From Methanobacterium sp. (GTDB lineage: Archaea; Methanobacteriota; Methanobacteria; Methanobacteriales; Methanobacteriaceae), in assembly GCA_021372715.1 (NCBI GenBank), contig JAJFTX010000063.1, forward strand, positions 1 through 17,543: a stretch of 17,543 nt of DNA, given 5' to 3'. The notes beneath the pieces were generated by a model. That model was not told the origin of the DNA. It made no database searches and saw only the letters and a list, made by a program, of their open reading frames with translations. Positions 1-9,026 of the stretch are shown here, piece by piece; within the stretch, counting starts at the first letter, position 1; each line of letters begins with the position of its first letter. A program made the translations under genes and the position numbers.

Positions 1-256
1 GATGTCGAATCTCTATGAGGTCATATTTCACTTCCTCTAGGTCTACATCTACTGTACTGCCTAATGTATCTCCTGATAATTGCACCATAACCGTACAGCT
101 TTTTTTTCCATCTTTAAGTACGCATGTGTCGATGTTTATAACTTCACCTGGAGTGAAAACCCTATTATATGATAATTCAACCTTATCATAGGTTTTTACA
201 CTTTTTTTAATGTATTCTATTGCCTTTTCACAATCCATTGTAATATTTTTAACCAA
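1..256 (-). CDS. DUF2097 family protein, second copy (3' end beyond window)
   Basis: Small protein of unknown function, recognised by similarity to the gene directly upstream (311-607). Both share an IEYIK segment, an ELSYNR/EISYNR segment, a following PG, and a C-terminal DLIEIRH/DIIEIRH. 85 codons are visible and the frame stays open to the window edge. I place the start at a TTG (254-256): AAGGAG (267-272) lies about 10 bases before it, whereas a GTG at 263-265 is only one base from that site and the first ATG (236-238) is far from it. The TTG start puts IEYIK at residues 13-17, exactly as in the paralog. It is probably cotranscribed with the 311-607 gene (54-base gap). The family is known to me only from Methanobacteriales; I have no function to offer. 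Confidence 0.75.
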   Translation of the reverse strand, partial: MVKNITMDCEKAIEYIKKSVKTYDKVELSYNRVFTPGEVINIDTCVLKDGKKSCTVMVQLSGDTLGSTVDVDLEEVKYDLIEIRH

Positions 257-310
257 GAAGGGCACGCTCCTTGTAACTTATTATTTTATTTTATCTTTTT
301 TATGATTTAT

Positions 311-607
311 TTAATTATCCTCTACAATGATCGTTGTTAATTGTTCTCCCTTGGTGTGCCTTATTTCTATGATATCATCCTTGATGGCATGCATATTTAC
401 TTCTACTGTATCATTAACCAGTTCTCCATTTAGATGAATTCTTAGTATCAGGTTTTCTTCACCAAATTTATCCTCTAAGATAACCCCTAAAACTGTTCCA
501 GGAGCGTAGATTCTGTTGTAAGATATTTCTATGGTGTCATGATCTTGAACATTCTCTTTAATGTATTCTATTACTTCATCAGGATTTAGAATTATTTCTT
601 CTTCCAT
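311..607 (-). CDS. DUF2097 family protein, first copy
   Basis: A 98-residue acidic protein of unknown function with no signal peptide, membrane segment or cysteine, so probably a soluble cytoplasmic protein. Residues 13-17 (IEYIK), the SYNR segment near residue 30 and the C-terminal IEIRH segment are shared with the next gene downstream, so the two are tandem paralogs. The ATG start follows GTGAT by three bases, the same ribosome-binding pattern as at fwdA. It lies 61 bases after fwdC but behind a strong oligo-U stretch, so it may be transcribed by read-through or from its own promoter. Position at the tail of the fwd operon hints at a link to formylmethanofuran dehydrogenase, but that is inference only. 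Confidence 0.8.
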   Translation of the reverse strand: MEEEIILNPDEVIEYIKENVQDHDTIEISYNRIYAPGTVLGVILEDKFGEENLILRIHLNGELVNDTVEVNMHAIKDDIIEIRHTKGEQLTTIIVEDN

Positions 608-614
608 AAAATCA

Positions 615-627
615 CAACATTATGTTG
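615..627. promoter_or_regulatory. 13-bp perfect palindrome before DUF2097 gene
   Basis: CAACAT-T-ATGTTG, two perfect 6-base arms around one base, sits just upstream of the ribosome binding site of the 311-607 gene. It lies between the oligo-U terminator after fwdC and the start codon. It could be a repressor site or a weak mRNA stem over the leader; an arm length of six in AT-rich DNA can also arise by chance. Confidence 0.35.
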
Positions 628-631
628 AATT

Positions 632-664
632 TAAAAAATAATTTAAAAAAAAAAATTTTAAAAA
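632..664 (-). terminator. oligo-U terminator after fwdC
   Basis: Directly after the fwdC stop codon (669-671) the minus-strand transcript has a run of five U, then eleven U (645-655), then six more, with no GC-rich stem. This is the usual form of archaeal intrinsic termination. It should separate, at least partly, the fwd operon from the two DUF2097 genes. Confidence 0.65.
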
Positions 665-668
665 GGAA

Positions 669-1478
669 CTATAAAAGTTCCCTGTTTTTCTCTGCATTCA
701 GGTATAATCCGCCTTTACCGTTTAAGGCGATATCTCCAGTGTATTTAATGTATTTACCAGAGAAACTTTTACCATCGATTTCCGGGTCTTTAACGATCTT
801 GTCAAAGACAAAACCTTCCAAGAGGATGCCTAATTTTCCGTTGATGAGTATGTTACCATTTTTCATCTGACCACCTGGCCAGCGAGTTACATCTCCATCT
901 ATCTGGATGAAACCTTTGGTCATGTGAATTCCGGCTAAAATATCACAGTTTCCTTTGACATAGATTTCTCCACCGGATAGACATTCTCCTAGTTGTTTTC
1001 CAGCGTTTCCGTGGAGGGTTATTTTACCTCCGCTCATTCCTCTCCAATCACCGATGTAAGAGCATCCGCAGAATTCTCTGGTGCTGCCCATGATTTCTAG
1101 TTCTCCGCCCTTCATTTCACGGCCAGCGTAGCTTTCAGCGTCACCATTTACGGTGATTTTGCCGCCGGTCATTTCTGCTCCACAGTGAAGGTCTGCGTCT
1201 CCGTTTACTATGATCTCTCCGGCACTCATTTTACAGCCGATATATTTTACTCGGCCGCAGTCACCTTCTAGGATCATTTTAACTTCTTCAGGCCCTTCTG
1301 CAGTGCCTTCTACTTCTAAGTCGAAGTAATCGGTTAATGGGAATCTTTTGTTTCCAACTGGTACCTGATAGTTTTCGAAATCATCTTTCTCCCAGTCAAA
1401 TACTTCATCTGGAATTAATTCATCGAATTCTAGGGCAATTTGGGATTTTTTCTTTAAGGTTAAGGTTATTGTTTTCAC
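669..1478 (-). CDS. fwdC: Formylmethanofuran dehydrogenase subunit C
   Basis: Subunit C of the Mo/W formylmethanofuran dehydrogenase, which fixes CO2 on methanofuran in the cytoplasm. The 269-residue length is normal for the family. The centre (about residues 70-220) is a run of repeats with spaced glycines (GG-x-I-x-V-x-G-D/N-x patterns such as MTGGKITVNGDAE), the signature of the right-handed beta-helix shared with the C-terminal domain of glutamate synthase; in known Fwd structures FwdC together with FwdA handles the formyl transfer to methanofuran. The start is GTG (1476-1478), 13 bases after the fwdA stop, with a GGGGG-containing ribosome binding site about eight bases ahead. It is the last recognised enzyme gene of the operon, followed by an oligo-U terminator. 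Confidence 0.95.
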   Translation of the reverse strand: MKTITLTLKKKSQIALEFDELIPDEVFDWEKDDFENYQVPVGNKRFPLTDYFDLEVEGTAEGPEEVKMILEGDCGRVKYIGCKMSAGEIIVNGDADLHCGAEMTGGKITVNGDAESYAGREMKGGELEIMGSTREFCGCSYIGDWRGMSGGKITLHGNAGKQLGECLSGGEIYVKGNCDILAGIHMTKGFIQIDGDVTRWPGGQMKNGNILINGKLGILLEGFVFDKIVKDPEIDGKSFSGKYIKYTGDIALNGKGGLYLNAEKNRELL

Positions 1479-1491
1479 TCTTAATACCCCC

Positions 1492-3201
<1,710 letters not shown>

Positions 3202-3210
3202 GAAATCACC

Positions 3211-4566
<1,356 letters not shown>

Positions 4567-4580
4567 TTTAATCGACCTCC

Positions 4581-5111
4581 TTATTTCTTTTTGAAGACAG
4601 GCATTTCACCGAGTGATTCTAACTCAGGTATACCTTCTTCGTCTTCAACATATTTTTTGTAGACGGCTCTCATGAGGTCTGCCATCAATAATACTTCTTC
4701 ATCAGATTTTTCCACTGTGCAGTAAATACCTTTGTAGGTAGGGTCACAGCAACAGTATGTTTCGTGACTGGTTATTACATTGGCCCAGGGGCCTTTTGGT
4801 ATAAATATAGTTCCTTCGTGAGGTGCATCTCTGGAATGAACAGCTGAGACAATTACTTCACCCCAATCAGTTGTGACTTTTACGCTTTCCCAATTGGTTA
4901 CACCTAATTTGGCCATGTCTTTAGGGTCCATGTAAGCGACTCCACACACCTTTCGGTATTCATCCTTACAGGTTGAACCTCTTTTTTTACATGCTCCCTG
5001 GTAGATGTCTGAACCAGTATTCAGCATCATGTTCAGCAATTTGTATTCTTTGGCTGTTGGTTCCTCAAATTTAATAACTTTGGGAACGACGGGTTTTTCT
5101 ATATATGTCAT
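4581..5111 (-). CDS. fwdD: Formylmethanofuran dehydrogenase subunit D, cysteine-rich variant
   Basis: Molybdopterin-dinucleotide-binding subunit, the counterpart of the C-terminal domain of formate dehydrogenases, which completes the FwdB active site. The core NTGSDIYQG, ELD-like MDPKDMAKLGV, and IPKGPWANVI motifs identify it. I prefer the ATG at 5109-5111 (176 residues): GAGGTG lies about five bases before it, while the in-frame GTG two codons upstream (5115-5117) overlaps that site. Typical FwdD proteins are about 130 residues; this one has extra N- and C-terminal stretches. It also has seven cysteines (C41, C48, C56, the triplet C120-122 and C131), which I do not expect in the family in general; they may be a lineage feature or bind metal. 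Nine bases separate it from fwdG. Confidence 0.93.
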   Translation of the reverse strand: MTYIEKPVVPKVIKFEEPTAKEYKLLNMMLNTGSDIYQGACKKRGSTCKDEYRKVCGVAYMDPKDMAKLGVTNWESVKVTTDWGEVIVSAVHSRDAPHEGTIFIPKGPWANVITSHETYCCCDPTYKGIYCTVEKSDEEVLLMADLMRAVYKKYVEDEEGIPELESLGEMPVFKKK

Positions 5112-5120
5112 TTTCACACC

Positions 5121-5351
5121 TCATTCCAGCCAGATAGCATCGGTAGGGCAGAACATTTGACAGGTCCCGCACTTGGTGCATTTATCCTCGCTGAATAATT
5201 TAATTACTCCGTTTTCTACCATCATAATTGTTTCTTCTGTTTTGGATCCGTGTCCACCTGCTACTTCTGGGCTGATGGATACGTTTACCGGGCAGGCAAC
5301 CACACAAACCCCACATCCCAGGCAGTTATCTTGGTTTACTTTTAGTTCCAT
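5121..5351 (-). CDS. fwdG: Formylmethanofuran dehydrogenase subunit G (2x[4Fe-4S] ferredoxin)
   Basis: A 76-residue ferredoxin with two complete Cx2Cx2Cx3CP motifs, CLGCGVCVVACP near the N-terminus and CTKCGTCQMFCP near the C-terminus. In known Fwd complexes FwdG relays electrons between the polyferredoxin FwdF and the FwdBD catalytic centre. The linker between the clusters (about 35 residues, glycine- and glutamate-rich) is longer than in ordinary small ferredoxins, as expected for FwdG. AGGTGAT precedes the ATG at good spacing, 17 bases after the fwdF stop. Cytoplasmic, part of the operon. Confidence 0.93.
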   Translation of the reverse strand: MELKVNQDNCLGCGVCVVACPVNVSISPEVAGGHGSKTEETIMMVENGVIKLFSEDKCTKCGTCQMFCPTDAIWLE

Positions 5352-5368
5352 AATATATCACCTAAAGT

Positions 5369-6430
5369 TTAGGATTTAAGAGATTCCATCTTGTTTTTCC
5401 ATGAATTAGATTTAGTTGGGGTGTAATCCACATCTGTTCTTTCGACATCTATAGCATCCACTGGACAGACTTTTTCACATGCTCCACAGTAAATACAGTA
5501 CTTTTCATCTTTGAATACTTTCTCTACGATCTGTCCTGACTCTGCTGGTTTAGGGAATGATAAAACATCACATGGGCAGATGTCCACGCATGCACCACAA
5601 GTTGTACATGTATCCTGATCTATGGTTAATGTACCTTTAAATGCTTTTTTAACAGTTGCAGCATCTACAGGACATATTTCCTGGCACCATCCGCAGTTTA
5701 CACATAAATCCTCATCAATAAATGAACTTCCTTCAATTTCAGCATCTTCTGGGTTCAGGTCATAGTCTCCATAGGAACAAGTTCTGCAAACTGCTTTTAT
5801 AGCATCTACTGGACATGATTTTTTACATATGAGACAGTAAACACATTTATCCTTGTCAACTTTGATGTCAGCAGAAACCGTAGGATCAACAGATGTTGGT
5901 ACGTGATGTTCCATTATAATAGCATCTGCTGGGCACATTTCTTCACAAATACCGCAGTCTATACAGGTTTCTTTATCGATTTCTATTTCACCAGTTACCA
6001 GTTTGGATCTGTCAGGTAAACTTCTGGCAATGGTAATTGCTTCTCTGGGACAGGCTGTTTCACATGCTTTACAAAATACACATGTTTCATCATCTATTTC
6101 TGCTGATTTAATCAATTTAGGATATGAATCCATTTCTTTTATTGATTTATCATCTATTTTTAGATCTAATGCATCAGCAGGACATCCAACACTGCACATA
6201 CCGCATAAAACGCATTTATTTTCATCTATAGATATTTTAGACTTTTCAGCGCCTGTTCTTACTATACCACCGATGGGCTCAAGTTCTATTGCATCAACAG
6301 GGCATATATCTGCACATATACCGCAGCCAACGCATAATTCGTCTTTGTAGGACCATTCACGTTTTTCATCTGCTGAAGAACGGGTTACACATATGTCCTG
6401 GTCTATGACTTCTTTGGTATTAGCAACCAT
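5369..6430 (-). CDS. fwdF: Polyferredoxin subunit of formylmethanofuran dehydrogenase (8x[4Fe-4S])
   Basis: A 353-residue polyferredoxin. Eight complete Cx2Cx2Cx3CP motifs can be counted, beginning with CVGCGICADICP at residues 33-44 and ending with CIYCGACEKVCP near residue 315, most followed by VDAI/ADAI. Eight [4Fe-4S] clusters match the FwdF of the structurally known Fwd complex, where it forms an electron wire to FwdG and, in larger assemblies, to other oxidoreductases. An extra CRTC lies between motifs five and six. The ATG overlaps the end of the upstream regulator gene by 11 bases, with GGAGGT five bases before it, which indicates translational coupling of regulator and enzyme. Confidence 0.95.
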   Translation of the reverse strand: MVANTKEVIDQDICVTRSSADEKREWSYKDELCVGCGICADICPVDAIELEPIGGIVRTGAEKSKISIDENKCVLCGMCSVGCPADALDLKIDDKSIKEMDSYPKLIKSAEIDDETCVFCKACETACPREAITIARSLPDRSKLVTGEIEIDKETCIDCGICEEMCPADAIIMEHHVPTSVDPTVSADIKVDKDKCVYCLICKKSCPVDAIKAVCRTCSYGDYDLNPEDAEIEGSSFIDEDLCVNCGWCQEICPVDAATVKKAFKGTLTIDQDTCTTCGACVDICPCDVLSFPKPAESGQIVEKVFKDEKYCIYCGACEKVCPVDAIDVERTDVDYTPTKSNSWKNKMESLKS

Positions 6431-6881
6431 CTTCTACCTCCAAAATTTTTATTGAATTAGTGGGACAAACATCCCTACACATAAGACAACCACAGCACCA
6501 ATTTGAATCAATTTGTGCTTTGAGATCATCTAACACAATGGCATTCATCAGACAGGTGTCTGCACATAGCCCACACCCTATACATGTTTCTTCTACTTTT
6601 GCCTGGTAATTCTCTTTCAAGCAAGTTTTAACGATTATTCTTGTTTTTTCACTGTCGTTCAATAAGGCGTAGGTTAAGGTCAGGAAATCTTTGGGACAGA
6701 ATTTAGTTATAATTTCTGCCACTTCTATGGAATTCCAAGACAGATTTCTGCCATTTAAATAATGAGAAACGGTTGATCTATCCATTTCAAGTATTTTAGC
6801 TACTTCTTTTTGACTGAGCCCCTGTCGAATGAGCTCCACTGCTGTCAAGTATTTCAACCCTGATACTATATGTTTCGGCAT
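6420..6881 (-). CDS. Helix-turn-helix / ferredoxin fusion, probable Fe-S regulator of the fwd operon
   Basis: A 153-residue protein joining a DNA-binding domain to a two-cluster ferredoxin. Residues about 10-45 form an XRE-like helix-turn-helix (GLSQKEVAKILEMDRSTVSHYLNGR). Residues 100-110 and 129-139 carry two Cx2Cx2Cx3C motifs (CIGCGLCADTC and CCGCLMCRDVC), each able to hold a [4Fe-4S] cluster; the first lacks the usual proline after the last Cys. The gene is first in the fwd operon and its stop overlaps the fwdF start, so it probably senses redox, iron-sulfur status or electron supply and controls fwd, including itself; this is inference. GGTG lies five bases before the ATG. GTGT/ACAC palindromes sit over its promoter. 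It is not Tfx, the described fmdECB-binding protein, as far as I can tell from its domain layout. Confidence 0.85.
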   Translation of the reverse strand: MPKHIVSGLKYLTAVELIRQGLSQKEVAKILEMDRSTVSHYLNGRNLSWNSIEVAEIITKFCPKDFLTLTYALLNDSEKTRIIVKTCLKENYQAKVEETCIGCGLCADTCLMNAIVLDDLKAQIDSNWCCGCLMCRDVCPTNSIKILEVEDGC

Positions 6882-6885
6882 TTGG

Positions 6886-6937
6886 ACACCATGTGTGTTA
6901 ATTACACTTTATTACATCTTTAATATATATATTTCTA
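6886..6937 (-). promoter_or_regulatory. Promoter and candidate operator of the fwd operon
   Basis: Read on the minus strand, GAAATATATATATT (6922-6935) is a good archaeal BRE plus TATA box, predicting transcription start near 6900-6906 and a leader of about 20 bases. The predicted start lies in an imperfect palindrome, GTGTTAATTACAC (6895-6907, one mismatched pair). Next to it is ACAC-CAT-GTGT (6886-6896), so several GTGT/ACAC half-sites are packed between the start site and the ATG. Such a position suits a repressor, perhaps the regulator itself. Confidence 0.6.
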
Positions 6938-6956
6938 CTAAACAATAGCAGCAAAC

Positions 6957-6985
6957 TATATATAAGGTTGTGTGATAATCACACA
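6957..6985 (+). promoter_or_regulatory. TATA box and 17-bp palindrome in the fwd-mobB intergenic region
   Basis: CAAAC-TATATATAA (6952-6965) reads as BRE plus TATA on the plus strand. It is followed at once by a perfect palindrome, TGTGTGAT-A-ATCACACA (6969-6985, eight-base arms), which would lie between the TATA box and a start site near 6988. The TATA box is nearly symmetric and could also act leftward. The palindrome shares GTGT...ACAC ends with the site over the fwd start, suggesting one protein controls both directions. Confidence 0.55.
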
Positions 6986-7279
6986 TCCTGCTTCTGTTAA
7001 TCTAAAGAATCTATCATTCAATATTAACCAGATGAATAAAAATAGCATTATGAATTGTAAAAAACATCTCTAAAAAAATAAATGGGGTTAATTAAAAGAA
7101 AAGAGACTAATGACAAATTTATAATTCGATATTTTTTTAACTTGAAAAAAATATTTAAATGATAAAAAAAATTCCATTTTAATAAAAATCCATATAAATA
7201 ATCGATAAAATAATAATTAAATAATAAAAAATTCCATGATTATTAATCATACATCTTTATTCTAATAAGGAGGAGCTCT
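6986..7279. other. AT-rich leader region upstream of mobB
   Basis: No gene, tRNA or recognisable riboswitch is seen; no GC-rich stem of the kind expected for a molybdenum-cofactor riboswitch is present. Possible plus-strand TATA boxes lie at 7148-7157 (AAATATTTAA) and 7192-7199 (ATATAAAT). A perfect palindrome, ATGATTA-T-TAATCAT (7236-7250), sits about 30 bases before the mobB start and could be an operator. AGGAGG (7268-7273) is the mobB ribosome binding site. If transcription starts at the 6957 TATA box, the leader is about 290 bases long. Confidence 0.5.
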
Positions 7280-7990
7280 ATGAAGATAGTAACGATTTCA
7301 GGAACTAAAAACACAGGAAAAACAACATTAGTTACCCTAATAGTCAGCGAACTAGTTAAAAGAGGTTACCAGGTGGGAACTATAAAACACACCCACCACG
7401 ATTTCGATCTGGAGGGAAAGGACACCTTTAAACATCAAAAAGCTGGGGCAGAACTGGTAGTAGGATCAGGAGAGAACACCTTCTTTTCCATCAATGAAAA
7501 ATTTGAACTGAAAAAAATTCTCAAAAAAATAAAATGTATAAAAGAACTAGATTTTGTAGTAATAGAAGGATTTAAATTCGAAAATTACCCTAAAATATCC
7601 ACCACAGAAGAAAAAGATGATTTCACCATTACTAATGTAGATGTGTTCAAAATAAGTCCTGAAGAAGTAATTTCATTAGCAGATCTAATCGAGAAAAGGA
7701 CTTATGGACTAATATCTGATAACGATTGCGGAAACTGCGGCTATGAAACTTGCCAGGAAATGGCTCAAAACATCATCAAAGGAAACATAACAGAAGAAAA
7801 GTGTAAGATGAAAAAATTAAACGAATTAGAACTTTTCATTGATGATAAAATGATTCCTTTAAATCCTTTTGTACAAGACATCCTAAAAAGAAGCATAATG
7901 GGCATGATAAGTACTTTGAAAACTGATAATACTGAAAACCAAGAAAAGGTGGAGTTGCTCATCAGAAATGGAAAATCAAACAAAAAATAA
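7280..7990 (+). CDS. mobB: MobB-type molybdopterin-guanine dinucleotide protein fused to an Fe-S domain
   Basis: GTP-binding protein of pyranopterin guanine dinucleotide (MGD) synthesis, the cofactor form used by Fwd and formate dehydrogenase. The P-loop is GTKNTGKT (residues 8-15), followed by the MobB motif TIKHTHHDFD (34-43) and FVVIEGFK (92-99). After residue 140 is a second part not found in bacterial MobB: a four-cysteine set, C150, C153, C158 and C175 (CGNCGYETCxEMA...C), as in small 4Fe-4S domains of the PF04060 type. A tail with IPLNPFVQDILKRSIMGM follows. Total 236 residues, against about 170 for E. coli MobB. AGGAGG precedes the ATG, and the 3' end overlaps moaA by 23 bases, so the two are translated together. 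The Fe-S part may make MGD supply depend on cluster status; that is inference. Confidence 0.88.
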   Translation: MKIVTISGTKNTGKTTLVTLIVSELVKRGYQVGTIKHTHHDFDLEGKDTFKHQKAGAELVVGSGENTFFSINEKFELKKILKKIKCIKELDFVVIEGFKFENYPKISTTEEKDDFTITNVDVFKISPEEVISLADLIEKRTYGLISDNDCGNCGYETCQEMAQNIIKGNITEEKCKMKKLNELELFIDDKMIPLNPFVQDILKRSIMGMISTLKTDNTENQEKVELLIRNGKSNKK

Positions 7991-8918
7991 TTCAATACAA
8001 ATAGACAATTTCCAGAGGCCGGTGCTATCCCTCCGCATCTCCATAACCAACCGTTGCAACATAAACTGTTTTTACTGTCATCATGATGGCGTTATAGCCC
8101 AGAAATACGAAATGGACCCCTCAGAAATAGAAAGAATTTCCCGAGTAGCTAGAAATTTAGGAATTAAAAAGATAAGATTATCTGGTGGAGAGCCATTAAT
8201 CAGAGAAGATATAATAGATATAGTAAAAAAAATATCCGCTTTAGGATTTAAAGATGTTTCATTAACTACAAATGGAACTCTTTTAGAAAACTATTCCGAA
8301 AAACTAAAGGAAACCGGCCTAAATCGAGTGAATGTTAGTTTTGACACTCTTAATCCCCAGACCTATAGATTTATTACAGAAAGTAACTATTTAGAACAGG
8401 TAAAAAGGGGAATAAAAAAGGCCGTATCAGTAGGGCTATATCCAGTCAAGGTTAACATGGTGCTAATGCGAGGACTGAACCATGAGGAAATTTGGGACAT
8501 GTTTCAGTTCTGTAAAGAAAACGGAGCCATATTGCAGATAATAGAATTACTAAAAACTGAAAGCTGCCCTGACACTGATTTCTTTGATGACTATCATTAT
8601 GATATAGGCATCATAGAAAACCAACTTATGAAAAAAGCAACCAATGTAAAAACCCGATCTTTCATGCAAGATCGTAAGAAGTACTTCCTGGAAGGGGGGG
8701 AAATAGAAGTGGTAAGGCCCATGGATAACACAGAGTTCTGTAAAAACTGCACTCGCCTCAGAATAACCCCAGACGGCAAATTGAAACCATGCCTACTTAG
8801 AAATGATAATCTGGTGGATCTAATAGAACCTATTAGAAGAGGAGATTCTGATGATGAACTGGAAAAACTGTTCCAGAAGGCTATCACCAATAGAGAGCCC
8901 TATTATCATAAGTGTTGA
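7968..8918 (+). CDS. moaA: GTP 3',8-cyclase (molybdenum cofactor biosynthesis protein A)
   Basis: Radical SAM enzyme that rearranges GTP in the first step of pyranopterin cofactor synthesis; 316 residues, cytoplasmic, oxygen-sensitive. The N-terminal cluster motif is CNINCFYC (C30, C34, C37), followed by LSGGEPL (71-77). The C-terminal cluster has C258, C261 and C275 in FCKNCTRLRITPDGKLKPC, which separates MoaA from other radical SAM proteins. The protein ends in PYYHKC and lacks the terminal Gly-Gly tail needed in bacterial MoaA; I believe archaeal MoaA proteins often lack it. The start overlaps the end of mobB; GGTGGAG lies about 13 bases before the ATG. No moaC, moaE or moeA is in the window. 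Confidence 0.93.
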   Translation: MENQTKNNSIQIDNFQRPVLSLRISITNRCNINCFYCHHDGVIAQKYEMDPSEIERISRVARNLGIKKIRLSGGEPLIREDIIDIVKKISALGFKDVSLTTNGTLLENYSEKLKETGLNRVNVSFDTLNPQTYRFITESNYLEQVKRGIKKAVSVGLYPVKVNMVLMRGLNHEEIWDMFQFCKENGAILQIIELLKTESCPDTDFFDDYHYDIGIIENQLMKKATNVKTRSFMQDRKKYFLEGGEIEVVRPMDNTEFCKNCTRLRITPDGKLKPCLLRNDNLVDLIEPIRRGDSDDELEKLFQKAITNREPYYHKC

Positions 8919-8954
8919 ATCAGGATGGCCCTATCATCAGACCTAAGAAATATA

Positions 8955-9026
8955 TTAAGTTGACTAACTTTCTAATAAATTATAAAAAATTAATCCCAAT
9001 TTTTTTAAAAAAAATTATTTTATTTT
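8955..9026. terminator. Bidirectional T/A-rich terminator between moaA and fdhA
   Basis: Two convergent genes end here. The plus strand has an eight-T run near 9000, just after the moaA end, and the minus strand has an eight-A-complement run (9007-9014) and a further U-rich stretch right after the fdhA stop. A small inverted repeat, AAGTT-GACT-AACTT (8958-8971), lies on the moaA side. Oligo-U tracts on both strands suit archaeal termination in both directions. Confidence 0.55.

Noticed and set aside
622..870. 82-codon plus-strand frame across the fwdC end
   Set aside because: It begins in the palindrome and A-tract and then runs antisense to fwdC; the lysine/leucine-rich start is simple-sequence translation.
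5369..6430. Tandem DNA repeats in fwdF
   Set aside because: The periodicity is the protein-level repetition of ferredoxin motifs; the DNA of the units has diverged and is not a mobile or recombinational repeat.
6986..7279. Molybdenum-cofactor riboswitch ahead of mobB-moaA
   Set aside because: The region is almost pure A/T with no stable multi-stem structure, and this riboswitch class is known from bacteria.
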